64,000 nt of DNA from Streptomyces puniciscabiei (GCF_006715785.1 NZ_VFNX01000001.1:1874501-1938500), one strand, 5' to 3'; counted from the stretch's first letter, positions 33,320-42,119 are shown. Program-made: numbers and translations. The notes: generated by a model not told the origin, from the sequence alone.

Positions 33320-34186
33320 ATGCGTCACCCGTATCTGCCGCCGCCGTACCCGCCCCCGCCGGAGCGGTCGGCCGAGTTGCGCCGCAGGTTCGCCGAGGAG
33401 GCACGGTCCGAGCGGCCGGATCTGTCGGCGCTGTGCCTGCTGATCGGCGCCGAGGCGGACGGTTCGCTGGACGAGGCCGGGATCGACGCCGCGCAGCTGG
33501 AGCTGGACCGGCTCGCGGGCGAGCTGCCGTACCGGCCGGGCGGGCCGCACGCATGGGCGGAGGCCGTACGGCGGCTGCTCGGCGGCCGGTACGACTTCCA
33601 CGGCACCCCGGCCGACTACGACCGGCTGGAGTCCTCCCTGCTGCACGAGGTGCTGCGGCGGCGGCGCGGGCTGCCGATCCTGCTGTCGGTGGTGTGGCTG
33701 GAGGTCGCGCGGCGGGCGGGGGCTCCGGTGTACGGCGTCGCGCTGCCGGGGCACTTCGTGGTGGGCTTCGGCCCGGCCGAGGAGCAGGTGCTGGCCGATC
33801 CGTTCGACGGCGGGCGGGTGCTGACCGGGACCGACGCTCAGATGCTCGTGGTGGGGGCCACGGGGGCACCGCTGGAACCCTCCATGCTGGAGCCTGCCGC
33901 GCCGCTGGAGGTCGTCCAGCGGATCCTGAACAACATCCGCGCGTGGGCAGCGGCCCGGCCGGAACGGTCGGACGTGGCGCTGTGGGCCGTGGAGCTGGCG
34001 CTGCTGGTACCCGCGCATCCGGCGCGCCTTCGCTACGAGAAGGGCCAACTCCTGGTGCAGCGCGGGGAGTTCTCCTCCGGTGCGGAAGAGCTGGAGTATT
34101 ACGCCGACTTGATCGAGGTGGTGGACGAGTCGGCCGCGCGGAAGGTACGGCAGCAGGCCCACACCGCGCGGGCCATGCTCAACTGA
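33320..34186 (+). CDS. Transglutaminase-like superfamily protein (SirB1-type)
   Basis: 288 aa from ATG 33320. RLESSLLHEVLRRRRGLPILLSVVWLEVARRAGAPVYGVALPGHFVVG matches the SirB1_N transglutaminase-like domain; the nucleophile Cys is not in the expected position, so enzymatic activity is doubtful. The C-terminal part (KGQLLVQRGEFSSGAEELEYYADL) resembles a TPR helix pair. It begins 30 bases after the GNAT gene and is likely in the same transcript. It is convergent with the response regulator. Confidence 0.8.
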   Translation: MRHPYLPPPYPPPPERSAELRRRFAEEARSERPDLSALCLLIGAEADGSLDEAGIDAAQLELDRLAGELPYRPGGPHAWAEAVRRLLGGRYDFHGTPADYDRLESSLLHEVLRRRRGLPILLSVVWLEVARRAGAPVYGVALPGHFVVGFGPAEEQVLADPFDGGRVLTGTDAQMLVVGATGAPLEPSMLEPAAPLEVVQRILNNIRAWAAARPERSDVALWAVELALLVPAHPARLRYEKGQLLVQRGEFSSGAEELEYYADLIEVVDESAARKVRQQAHTARAMLN

Positions 34187-34207
34187 GAGGCCGGGCGGCC
34201 GGCCCGG

Positions 34208-34822
34208 TCACAACCACCCCTTCTCCCGCGCCGTCCGCACCGCCTCCGCCCGGTTCCGTACCGCCAGCTTCTGGATGGCCGTGGAGAGGTAGTTGCGGAC
34301 CGTGCCCTGGGAGAGGTGGAGGGTCTCGGCCAGCTCGGCGTTGGTGGAGCCGTCGGCGGCCGCGCGGAGGACCTCGCGTTCGCGGTCGGTGAGCGGATTG
34401 GCGCCCTCGGCGAGCGCGGCGGCGGCGAGCGTGGGGTCGATGACCCGCTCACCGGACAGCACCTTGCGGATCGCCTCGGCGAGCTGGGCGGCCGGGGCGT
34501 CCTTGACGAGGAAGGCGTCGGCGCCCGCCTCCATGGCGCTGCGCAGATACCCGGGGCGCCCGAAAGTCGTCAGGACGACCAGCTTGACCTGCGGAAACTC
34601 CCGGTGGACCTGGGCGGCCGCCTCGATGCCCGTGCAGCCGGGCATCTCGATGTCGAGCAGCGCCACGTCCACTCCGTGCGCGCCGACGGCGGCCAGCACC
34701 TGGTCACCGCGCGCGACCTGGGCGACGACCTCGATGTCCTCCTCCAGGCCGAGCAGCGCGGCCAGGGCCTCGCGGACCATCGACTGGTCCTCGGCCAGGA
34801 GAAGCTTGATCGTGCTCGTCAT
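34208..34822 (-). CDS. NarL/FixJ-family response regulator
   Basis: 204 aa. The receiver has acidic pocket residues near 11-12, phospho-acceptor Asp57 (ALLDIEMPG) and Lys107; the LuxR-type HTH is at 144-186 (TDREREVLRAAADGSTNAELAETLHLSQGTVRNYL). It overlaps the kinase stop by four bases (ATGA). It probably activates the upstream ABC exporter operon via the dyad at 37733. Confidence 0.93.
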   Translation of the reverse strand: MTSTIKLLLAEDQSMVREALAALLGLEEDIEVVAQVARGDQVLAAVGAHGVDVALLDIEMPGCTGIEAAAQVHREFPQVKLVVLTTFGRPGYLRSAMEAGADAFLVKDAPAAQLAEAIRKVLSGERVIDPTLAAAALAEGANPLTDREREVLRAAADGSTNAELAETLHLSQGTVRNYLSTAIQKLAVRNRAEAVRTAREKGWL

Positions 34823-36009
34823 GCCCCGGATCCTACGTCCCCCGAAGAGGCCGCGGGGACGCGGGCGACCAGCCGGAACCCGTGCTTGATCCGGCCCGCC
34901 TCCAGGGAGCCGCCGGCCTTCTCCAGCCGCTCGGTGAGGCCGGTCAGACCGTTGCCGGGGCCGCCGCCGGAGCCACCGGATCCGTTGTCCTCGACGGAGA
35001 GTTCGAGCATGGCGCCGTCGAGGGACTGACGGTGGGTGAGCTGGACCAGACACCTGTCGGCGCCGCTGTGCCGGACCACGTTGGTGACCGCCTCGCGCAG
35101 CGCCCACGCGAGCGCGGACTCCGACTCCTCGGGCACACCGCCGAGATCGGGCTCGGCGGGCACCTCGGCGCTGACACCCGCGGCGGTCAGGGCGACCTGG
35201 GTGCCGGCGAGTTCTGCGGCGAGCCTGGGTCGCCGGTAGCCGGTGACCGCCTCCCGTACGTCGACCAGGGCCTGCCGGCTGACCTGTTCGATGTCGGCGA
35301 CCTGCTGGGCCGCCTTGTCGGGGTGGTCGGGCAGCATCCGGCCGGCCAGCTCGCTCTTCAGCGTGATCAGGGAGAGCGAGTGACCGAGCAGGTCGTGCAG
35401 GTCGCGGGCGAGGCGCAGTCGCTCCTCGTTCGCGGCGAGCTGAGCGACGGTGGCCCTGGCCTTGCGCAACTCGATCGTCGTACGGACGAGTTGACCGACG
35501 CCGACCATCGCGAACCCGATCAACGGGACCAGGAGCAGGCTCTCGTCCGGCTTCTCGTGCCAGCGCAGTCCGACGAGGAACATCGTCGCGGTCGCCGCGG
35601 GGATCGCCCAGAACGCGGCCCGGACCGGCAGGGTGGCCCCGCAGGCGACCGAGAGGTAGATGAACAGACCGAGCCATGCGCCGCCGAGGGTGTACGCCAG
35701 CAGCGGGGCGAGGACCCCGAGGGCCGCGAGCAGGGAGACGACGACCCGTGGGGCGAAGGACCGGCCGATGTTCCGGAAGACCAGCGTCAGGTAGGCGGTG
35801 ACGAAGGCGGCGAGGCCGATCCCGCCGGCCAGCGTGGCACCCGGGGTGTGGCGGCCCGAGGCCAGGTCCTTGACCGGCGCACTGAGGAAGACCAGCCAGA
35901 TGCCGATCCACAACACCTTGACGATCAGCTCGCGCCGGTTGCGCGGCCCCTGGCCGATCCGCACCTGGTGCTCCGGCCGCCGCTCGCAGGCCTGCGGGTC
36001 TTCCGTCAT
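34819..36009 (-). CDS. Sensor histidine kinase (HPK7/DesK-like)
   Basis: 396 aa. Five or six TM helices between about 31 and 176, with little extracellular sequence, are followed by DHp with phospho-acceptor His205 (ARDLHDLLGHSLSLI) and a HATPase with EAVTNVVRHSGA, EDNGSG and NGLTGLTERL. It probably senses membrane state or a membrane-active compound. Start ATG 36009; GTG 36018 overlaps the permease stop as GTGA and is an equally good start. Third gene of the ABC-permease-kinase-regulator operon. Confidence 0.92.
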   Translation of the reverse strand: MTEDPQACERRPEHQVRIGQGPRNRRELIVKVLWIGIWLVFLSAPVKDLASGRHTPGATLAGGIGLAAFVTAYLTLVFRNIGRSFAPRVVVSLLAALGVLAPLLAYTLGGAWLGLFIYLSVACGATLPVRAAFWAIPAATATMFLVGLRWHEKPDESLLLVPLIGFAMVGVGQLVRTTIELRKARATVAQLAANEERLRLARDLHDLLGHSLSLITLKSELAGRMLPDHPDKAAQQVADIEQVSRQALVDVREAVTGYRRPRLAAELAGTQVALTAAGVSAEVPAEPDLGGVPEESESALAWALREAVTNVVRHSGADRCLVQLTHRQSLDGAMLELSVEDNGSGGSGGGPGNGLTGLTERLEKAGGSLEAGRIKHGFRLVARVPAASSGDVGSGA

Positions 36010-36014
36010 CGCGC

Positions 36015-36746
36015 TCACGCCTTCAGCGTGTCCTTCCGGTACAGCCAGGCCGCGCCGCCCGCGAAGATCAGGAAGAAGGCGACGAGAATGGCGATGTCCT
36101 GGGCGTGGGGAGCCTGGCTCTGCTCGATGGCCCGCCCCAGTGCAGCGTACGCGTGCGTGGGCAGCCACTTCGCGATGTCCTGCAGCCAGGTCGGGAAGGA
36201 GGAGGACGGCATCCACAGGCCGCCGAGGATCGACAGACCGAAGTAGACGATCATCGTGATCGGGCGGACCGCGTCCCCGGAGGCGAGGTAGCCGATGGCG
36301 ACGCCGAGCGCGGCGAAGACCAGGCTGCCGGCCCAGATCGCCCCGGTGAGCGCTGCCCACTGCCAGGCGTCCAGGCGTACGTCCTTCACGGCCGCGGCGA
36401 CCAGGAAGACGACCACGATGGACGGCAGACTGACGACGGCGGCGCTGGCGGTCTTGGCGAGGACGTACCCGCGCCCGGGCAGCGGGGTCAGCCGCAGCTG
36501 CCGTACCCAGCCGCCCTCCCGCTCCTTGGCGATGCGCTCGCTGTTGCCCATCAGGACGGCGGTCAGGGCGCCGAAGGAGGCCATGGAGACCATGACGTAC
36601 TTCGCGACGCTCAGGCCGGTCCCGTCGACGTTGCCCGTCTGGTTGGAGACGAGCAGGAAGATCACCGCCGGGTAGATCACCGAGAAGAAGAGGAACTTGC
36701 GGTTGCGCAGGGCCCGGGTGAGCTCCAGCTTGATCAGGGCGTTCAT
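36015..36746 (-). CDS. ABC-2 type permease
   Basis: 243 aa with six hydrophobic segments and the ABC-2 loop ERIAKEREGGWVRQLRLTPLPG after the second segment. It forms the membrane part of an exporter with the ATPase whose stop it overlaps by four bases. Lantibiotic-, daunorubicin- or lipid-type substrates are typical. Confidence 0.9.
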   Translation of the reverse strand: MNALIKLELTRALRNRKFLFFSVIYPAVIFLLVSNQTGNVDGTGLSVAKYVMVSMASFGALTAVLMGNSERIAKEREGGWVRQLRLTPLPGRGYVLAKTASAAVVSLPSIVVVFLVAAAVKDVRLDAWQWAALTGAIWAGSLVFAALGVAIGYLASGDAVRPITMIVYFGLSILGGLWMPSSSFPTWLQDIAKWLPTHAYAALGRAIEQSQAPHAQDIAILVAFFLIFAGGAAWLYRKDTLKA

Positions 36747-37681
36747 GACTGCTTGGCCTCCTCGGCCTCCGTGATGGCGACGAAGGCCTGCTCCAGACCG
36801 AGACCGGCGACTTCGAGGTTGCGGGGGTAGACACCGAGGCCGTACAGGGCGTGCACGGTGGCGTCGGCGTCGGACGACTGGATGCGGACGGTCTGGCCCG
36901 ACACGTCGATCGACGTCAGGAACGGCAGGGCGCGCAGGGCGGCCTCGTCGATCTCGCCCTCCAGGTCGAAGGAGACACGGCGGGCGCCGGCCTTGGCCTT
37001 GATCTCGGCGGCGGTGCCGTCGGCGAGGAGCCGGCCGCGGTGCAGCACCAGGACCCGGTCGGCGATGGCGTCGGCCTCTTCGAGGTAGTGGGTGGCGAAC
37101 AGGACCGTACGGCCCTGGTCGGCCTGCTCGCGCATGGTGGCCCAGAAGGCCTGGCGGGCGGACACGTCCATGCCGGTGGTCGGCTCGTCCAGGATGATCA
37201 GGTCGCTGTCGCCGGCGGTGGCGAGGGCGAAGCGGACCCGCTGAGCCTGGCCGCCGGAGAGCTTGTTGACCTTGCGGTCGGCGATCTGCGTGATGCCGGC
37301 GCGGGCCATGACGTCCGCGGCCTTGTACGGCTTCGGGTGCAGCGAGCAGCCCAGCTTCACCAGTTCCTCGACGGTGACCTCGTCCATCAGCCCGCCGCTC
37401 TGCAGCATCGCCCCGACCCGGCCGGCGACGATCGCGTCGCGCGGGGTGCCGCCGAAGAGGTGCACCGCGCCGCCGTCGGGCTGCTTGAGGCCGAGGAGCA
37501 GGTCGAGGGTGGTGGACTTGCCGGCCCCGTTCGGGCCGAGGAGGGCGACGGTCTCGCCCGGGTACAGCCGGAGCGAGAGCCCGTCGACGGCCTTCACGCT
37601 CCCGTACGTCTTGGTCACCTGGTCGAAGCCGACCACCGGGGTGGTGGTGGCCGGTGCCGCAGTTGTCGTCATGGCACCCAT
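36743..37681 (-). CDS. ABC transporter ATPase (ABC-2/DrrA type)
   Basis: 312 aa. Walker A LGPNGAGKST near 49-58, Q-loop, signature KLSGGQAQR, Walker B LIILDEPTTGMD and H-loop are all intact, followed by a DrrA-like C-terminal beta domain. First gene of a four-gene operon. ATG 37681 or 37672 could be the start; no SD stands out for either. A dyad for the operon's own regulator lies 52-65 bases upstream. Confidence 0.92.
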   Translation of the reverse strand: MGAMTTTAAPATTTPVVGFDQVTKTYGSVKAVDGLSLRLYPGETVALLGPNGAGKSTTLDLLLGLKQPDGGAVHLFGGTPRDAIVAGRVGAMLQSGGLMDEVTVEELVKLGCSLHPKPYKAADVMARAGITQIADRKVNKLSGGQAQRVRFALATAGDSDLIILDEPTTGMDVSARQAFWATMREQADQGRTVLFATHYLEEADAIADRVLVLHRGRLLADGTAAEIKAKAGARRVSFDLEGEIDEAALRALPFLTSIDVSGQTVRIQSSDADATVHALYGLGVYPRNLEVAGLGLEQAFVAITEAEEAKQS

Positions 37682-37732
37682 GCTCGCGGCGCGGGCCGGG
37701 TGCCGGGCAGTGTCGGGGGTCCTGAGTGCCGG

Positions 37733-37746
37733 ATGACAGATGTCAT
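37733..37746 (-). promoter_or_regulatory. Dyad ATGACAGATGTCAT upstream of ABC/two-component operon
   Basis: Arms ATGACA/TGTCAT around GA. Placed about 52 bases before the ATPase start. NarL-type regulators bind such short inverted repeats and commonly autoregulate exporter operons (family knowledge); the pairing here is inference. Confidence 0.55.
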
Positions 37747-37772
37747 GCCGATCGGGTGACAGGGCACGACGA

Positions 37773-37803
37773 AGGGGCGCCCGGTGTCCGGTGGGCGCCC
37801 CCT
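37773..37803 (-). terminator. Terminator of the YoaR-like gene
   Basis: aggggcgccc and gggcgccccct arms with a 10-base loop, 15-45 bases downstream of the YoaR-like stop on the minus strand. Confidence 0.75.
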
Positions 37804-37817
37804 GTGGTGTCGCCGTG

Positions 37818-40244
37818 CTAGCTCGGGTGGGTGGAGATGACGGCGACCCGGTTGGTCCTGCTGATCAGGGCCTGGCGGAGGGCGGCGTAGACGTCCTGCG
37901 GGGTGACGGGCGTCTTGCTGCCGTTGCCGCGGGTGATGAGGACGCCGTCGAAGGCCTTGCCGTACAGCTGCTTCAGGGCGTTCAGGTCGGGCTTGTCGAC
38001 CAGCTTGCCGTCCGAAGTCGGCACCACCTTGAGGAACTTCCAGAGCGATTTCTCCGGGCTCATCAGCACGACGTGGCCCGCGCCCGCCGACACGGTCACC
38101 TTGGCCGACATCGCCGGTTCCGCGAACAGTTTCATCTCCTGGTCGACGGCCGCGTTCGACACCGTCGGCTGCTTCGTGGTCGTCGGCACGGTGACCGGGG
38201 TCGGCGTGCCCGTCTCCACCAGGGTGCGGTAGGCCTGTTCGACCGCCTGGGTGGACTGGGCGGCGTCGATGGCCTTGCCCGCCTTGCCGTAGACGGCTAC
38301 CGCCTGGCCCGGCTTGAAGTCGATGCCGCCCTCGACGACCGACCCGGAGCCGCCGCCGGCCTGCTGGAGGGCGGCCTGCAGCTTCTCCTCGTCCACCGGC
38401 ATCTCGGGATCGATCACGCGCTTCTGCCCGAAGAGCGAGCCGATGACGTGGACCGGGTTGTAGTCGCTGGTCGCGGCCTTGCTCACGGTGGCCTGGAAGT
38501 CGAACTGGAGACCGGCGTTCTCCGGGGTGAGGGTGACCGTGTTGCCGCCGACGGAGAGCTTCAGCGGCTTGTTCACCCGGCCGCCGAAGGCGTCGTCGAG
38601 CTTCTTGACGGCGTCGTCACGGGTGCCGCCGCCGATGTCCACGCCGAGGACCGTGGTGCCCTTGGGCACGTCGGTGTGGTTCATCAGCAGTCCGGCGCCG
38701 TAGGCACCGCCCGCGACGACGACCACGCCGGCGCCCAGCAGCACCAGCTTGCTGCGGCCCTTCTTCTTCGGCTTGGCCTGCGCCTTGGGCGCACCGGACG
38801 GCTCCGGCCGGGACTGGGGCTGCGTGGCCGGGCCGCCGGCCGGGGTGCCGAAGGGGGACGCACCGGCCCCGGGGACGACCGGGATGCCGCTGGTGACGGT
38901 GTGTCCGGAGACGTTGTCGGCCGGGCGGTAGCCGGGCGTGCCGGGTTCGGGGGCCGGCTTCTGCGGGGTGAGGATCGCGGTGTCGTCGCTGAGCCCGCCG
39001 CCCGGGCCGAGACCGGCGGCACCGGAGCCGGCAGCCGGGGCGCCGGGTCCGGCGGGACCTTCGAGGTCGGCGATGTCGGCGAGGGCGCTGCGCGGGGGCT
39101 GGGCGCCCGGGCGGCCGGGGCCGTCGTAGCCGCCGGGGCCGTCCCTGCCGTCCGTGCCGGACAGGCCGTCGAAGGGCTCGCCCGCCGACGGGACGAGAGG
39201 GCCGTCGCCGGTGACGGGGCCGCTGGTGGGGCCGGCCGGGCCCTGCGGACCGCCGGGGCCGCCATGGCCGCGCGGGCCGTTGAAGCCGCTGGGACCGCCG
39301 GGGCCGCCGAGACCGCCCAGGCCGTTCGCGCCCGGGGCGCCGGGAGTGCCCGGGAAGCCGTTCCGGCCGTCCGCGCCCGGGGTGCCGAAGCCGTCGTGGC
39401 CGCCCGCACCGGCCGTACCCGAGCCCGAACCCGCCGTACCCGTGCCGTCGAAGTCGTCCTGGCCGCCGTTCTCCGAGAAGTACGGCAGGTCGTCGCGGCG
39501 CGGTTCGCCGCCGGACGCGCCGGGGCGGGAAGCCGTGCCCCTCGGGGCCGCGTTCAGTGCCTCGGTCACGTCGAAGGAACCGGTGCCGCCGCCGTGTCCG
39601 GGGGCGACGGGGCCGCCGGTGGCGCCGGGCAGACCCTTGCCGGTGCCGGTGCCGGTGCCGGAGCGGGAGGCGCCCGGGACGCTCATGGAGCCGACCACAC
39701 CGCCGGGACGCCCGCCGGACCGTGCGCCGGTGGTACCGGACGCACCGGATGCTCCCGGACCACCCGAACGGGTGCCCGACGAGCCGGGGGCGGTGCTGGA
39801 ACCGCCGGACGTTCCGGACCCGTTCGTGCCACCGGTGGCCGGAGCGGCCTTGCCGCCGGAGGACTTGCGGGGCGCGAACCAGTCGCTGGTCTTCTCCTCG
39901 GCCTGCGCCGCGGGCTCGGCGGGCGGCTCGACGGAGCCGGTGGCCGACCGGTCGGCCGCGGGCCGCGTGTCACGGGCGGGCGCCTCGTCCCCGGCGCCGT
40001 CGGTGTCCCCGACGGGCTTGCGCACGACGACCGGCGGAATGGGCCGGGACCCCGGGATGTTGATCCGGATCCGGGTCGTCAGCGTGGTCTCGGTCTTCTT
40101 CTCCTCCGGCCGCGTGACCGAACGGCCGGCGTCCGTACCGTCGTCGGAAGCCATGGGGGTCCCGTACGGCGGGGTGCCGGAGGGGTATGCGGCTCCGCCG
40201 CGCCCGTTGGGCCCGGAGGACGGAGTGTCAGTTTCACGACTCAA
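37818..40244 (-). CDS. YoaR-like peptidoglycan-binding membrane protein with collagen-like cytoplasmic arm
   Basis: 808 aa from TTG 40244 (SD GGAGAA). Residues 1-498 are predicted cytoplasmic and low-complexity, with Gly-X-Y collagen-like triplets at about 286-340. A KPKKKGR stop-transfer and TM at about 499-521 follow, then an extracellular part (522-808) with VDIGGGTRDDAVKKLDDAFG and a second repeat ending in PQDVYAALRQALISRTNRVAVI, like the putative peptidoglycan-binding domains of YoaR/VanW proteins. Probably a cell-wall-linked structural or signalling protein. Confidence 0.8.
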   Translation of the reverse strand: MSRETDTPSSGPNGRGGAAYPSGTPPYGTPMASDDGTDAGRSVTRPEEKKTETTLTTRIRINIPGSRPIPPVVVRKPVGDTDGAGDEAPARDTRPAADRSATGSVEPPAEPAAQAEEKTSDWFAPRKSSGGKAAPATGGTNGSGTSGGSSTAPGSSGTRSGGPGASGASGTTGARSGGRPGGVVGSMSVPGASRSGTGTGTGKGLPGATGGPVAPGHGGGTGSFDVTEALNAAPRGTASRPGASGGEPRRDDLPYFSENGGQDDFDGTGTAGSGSGTAGAGGHDGFGTPGADGRNGFPGTPGAPGANGLGGLGGPGGPSGFNGPRGHGGPGGPQGPAGPTSGPVTGDGPLVPSAGEPFDGLSGTDGRDGPGGYDGPGRPGAQPPRSALADIADLEGPAGPGAPAAGSGAAGLGPGGGLSDDTAILTPQKPAPEPGTPGYRPADNVSGHTVTSGIPVVPGAGASPFGTPAGGPATQPQSRPEPSGAPKAQAKPKKKGRSKLVLLGAGVVVVAGGAYGAGLLMNHTDVPKGTTVLGVDIGGGTRDDAVKKLDDAFGGRVNKPLKLSVGGNTVTLTPENAGLQFDFQATVSKAATSDYNPVHVIGSLFGQKRVIDPEMPVDEEKLQAALQQAGGGSGSVVEGGIDFKPGQAVAVYGKAGKAIDAAQSTQAVEQAYRTLVETGTPTPVTVPTTTKQPTVSNAAVDQEMKLFAEPAMSAKVTVSAGAGHVVLMSPEKSLWKFLKVVPTSDGKLVDKPDLNALKQLYGKAFDGVLITRGNGSKTPVTPQDVYAALRQALISRTNRVAVISTHPS

Positions 40245-40348
40245 GGCAGGTTCTCCCAGTTGGCTTCGCCGCGCGTTACGACCTCAACTAGCTCGGGCGG
40301 CTCGGCGGCGCGCACCACCATACTGGCCACTTCTGGCGTGTATCCCAT
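40241..40348 (-). CDS. Possible small ORF overlapping the YoaR-like start (TTGA)
   Basis: 35 codons from ATG 40348 (or 26 from ATG 40321), ending in TGA that overlaps the TTG start of the next gene as TTGA. The product (...AAEPPELVEVVTRGEANWENLP) has protein-like composition and mostly G/C third positions, but no SD is visible for either ATG. It may be a translationally coupled leader or chance. Confidence 0.25.
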   Translation of the reverse strand: MGYTPEVASMVVRAAEPPELVEVVTRGEANWENLP

Positions 40349-40406
40349 GACCACTGAGGAAACCCACACGGGACTCGCACGTGCGCCGCGTGGAGAAAGT
40401 AGTACG

Positions 40407-40823
40407 TCACTTGCCAAGTCGGGCGGGACCGCCCCGAGGTTGCCGCCCGGCGCCAAGGGTGGCGCAGATCACAGCGAGGGCCATGCCACCGAGCAGGAAC
40501 AGGTACGAGCCGAGTCCCGCGCCGAACAGGAAGTCGCCCTCGGGACGCGAGGTGGTGAGCAGGATGACGGTGATGATCCAGCCCACCACCGGTGCGACCG
40601 CCCCGCCCCGGCCGCCCATCGCGTACGCACCGCCGAGGAACAGCCCGGCCGCGCCCGCGAGGGCGAGCAGCAGCCCGCCGGGGAACCAGGCGGCCTGGAC
40701 GAGGGCCCCGGCCGCCCCGATGACGGCGCCGAACAGGAAAAGTCCCGCATAAGCGATGATCCGCCCGGCGGAGGGCCGCTGCAGCGGCTGGGCGAGCAGC
40801 GGACCCTGCCCGTTGCCGCTCAT
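40407..40823 (-). CDS. Small polytopic membrane protein (DUF6113-like)
   Basis: 138 aa with four TM segments ([68 protein letters not shown]) and short basic ends. It overlaps mshB by four bases (ATGA), as a small membrane gene does after mshB in mycobacteria (recalled). Function unknown; possibly linked to mycothiol or to conjugate export. Confidence 0.8.
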   Translation of the reverse strand: MSGNGQGPLLAQPLQRPSAGRIIAYAGLFLFGAVIGAAGALVQAAWFPGGLLLALAGAAGLFLGGAYAMGGRGGAVAPVVGWIITVILLTTSRPEGDFLFGAGLGSYLFLLGGMALAVICATLGAGRQPRGGPARLGK

Positions 40824-41677
40824 GCCGTCCCCTCCTCGACGCCCGCGAACAGGTCGGTCTCCCCGGGCCGGGCCTCGCCGCGCACCAACTCGTAGTACTC
40901 GGTGGTGAACAGCGGCTGGGCCAGTTCGTTGGAGAGCGCGAAGTAGGGCTCGGCCACCTCGATCTGGGTGACGTGGGCACGCATCGCGGCGGCCTTGGCC
41001 GCGGCGAAGGCGGTCCCGTCGACGCTGGTGGTGACCCGCTCGTCGTCGACCACGCCGGGTACGTCCGCCACGCTGCCGCTCTTCTCGAACGGCAGCACGG
41101 CCAGTTCCTCCTGGAGCCGGGCGAAGGCGGCCTCGGCGACGGAGCGCGGGACGCGGTTCCAGTAGACCTTGTCGATCCGGTGCCCGCGCTGGTCCGCCAG
41201 CTCGACGGCGCGCATGGCGACGCGGTGGGCCTGGATGTGGTCGGGGTGGCCGTAGCCGCCGTTGTCGTCGTAGGTGACGAGGACCTGGGGCCGGACCTCG
41301 AGGATCAGGTCGGCCAGATACCCGGCGGCCTCGTCCACGTCGGCCTGCCAGAAGCACCCGGGGTCGTCATTGTCCGGAATGCCCATCATCCCGGAGTCGC
41401 CGTACCGCCCCGCGCCGCCGAGCAGCCGGGCGTCGCTCACGCCCAGCGCGCGGGTGGCGTCGGCCAGCTCCCCGCGGCGGTGCGCGCCCAGGGCGGGCCC
41501 CGTCAGATGCCGCAGCCCGGGCGGGATGACCTCCCCCCTCTCCCCCAGCGTGCAGGTGACCAGCGTCACGTGCACACCTTCGGCCGCGTACCTGGCCATG
41601 GTGGCGCCGTTGTTGATCGACTCGTCGTCCGGGTGCGCGTGCACCAGAAGGAGACGCCGGGCGGGGAGTTCCGTCAT
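40820..41677 (-). CDS. mshB: GlcNAc-inositol deacetylase, mycothiol biosynthesis
   Basis: 285 aa LmbE-like zinc deacetylase. Zinc/catalytic motif AHPDDE with His15, Asp17, Asp18 and Glu19, and GHPDH near 149. The family strand [21 protein letters not shown] and the insertion [14 protein letters not shown] mark MshB rather than Mca. It deacetylates GlcNAc-Ins to GlcN-Ins. The downstream membrane gene overlaps. Confidence 0.93.
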   Translation of the reverse strand: MTELPARRLLLVHAHPDDESINNGATMARYAAEGVHVTLVTCTLGERGEVIPPGLRHLTGPALGAHRRGELADATRALGVSDARLLGGAGRYGDSGMMGIPDNDDPGCFWQADVDEAAGYLADLILEVRPQVLVTYDDNGGYGHPDHIQAHRVAMRAVELADQRGHRIDKVYWNRVPRSVAEAAFARLQEELAVLPFEKSGSVADVPGVVDDERVTTSVDGTAFAAAKAAAMRAHVTQIEVAEPYFALSNELAQPLFTTEYYELVRGEARPGETDLFAGVEEGTA

Positions 41678-41760
41678 GGGTCCACCCTACGAGGCTCCGG
41701 GCCTCCCCCACCGGCGGCACCCGGACAGCACATGCCCGTGACGCCCTCCGGACCGTCCGC

Positions 41761-41955
41761 TCAGAACTTGATGCTGCTGATCATGCTGGCGACGTTGGTC
41801 GTCAGCTGGCTGATCGTGGGGGCGACGGTCGAGGAGGCGAGGTAGAAACCGAGCAGCATGCAGACGAGCGCATGGCCACCCTTCAGCCCCGACTTCTTGA
41901 TCAACAGGAAGACGATGATCGCCAGCAGCACCACCGCCGAAATCGAGAGTGCCAC
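41761..41955 (-). CDS. Small two-TM membrane protein
   Basis: 64 aa from GTG 41955 behind GGAGGTGA. A TM at 3-20 (LSISAVVLLAIIVFLLIKKSG) and a second hydrophobic segment (GHALVCMLLGFYLASS) are followed by a Thr/Ser-rich PTISQLTTNVASMISSI tail. Resembles small conserved Streptomyces membrane proteins I have seen near mobile-element-like or secretion genes, but no role is established. A dyad lies just upstream of its SD. Confidence 0.75.
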   Translation of the reverse strand: MALSISAVVLLAIIVFLLIKKSGLKGGHALVCMLLGFYLASSTVAPTISQLTTNVASMISSIKF

Positions 41956-41971
41956 GGCGGCTCACCTCCAA

Positions 41972-41985
41972 AGATCGTCCGATCT
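41972..41985. promoter_or_regulatory. Dyad AGATCGTCCGATCT before the 64-aa gene
   Basis: Arms AGATCG/CGATCT around TC, ending about five bases before the SD of the small membrane gene. Another GATCTAGATC palindrome overlaps its right side (41981-41990). Confidence 0.45.
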
Positions 41986-42107
41986 AGATCAGTTGAGCAA
42001 ATCCACGCAGACGCCAGCAGGTTCATACCCACACAGCGGTAGTGATCATAACTATCCGTGCTCGCGCATCGCTCGGCGCACGGCCGCACAAGGGGGCGCA
42101 TGGCCAA

Positions 42108-42113
42108 TATGGT
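42108..42113 (+). promoter_or_regulatory. -10 box TATGGT, leaderless peptidase gene
   Basis: TATGGT, six bases, ATG 42120. No ribosome-binding site precedes the ATG. Confidence 0.45.
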
Positions 42114-42119
42114 CGGGGT

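Noticed and set aside
37740..40895. Plus-strand frame of over 1000 codons antisense to the YoaR-like gene
   Set aside because: Same GC artefact, made worse by the Gly/Pro repeats of the sense protein; no ribosome site or domain.
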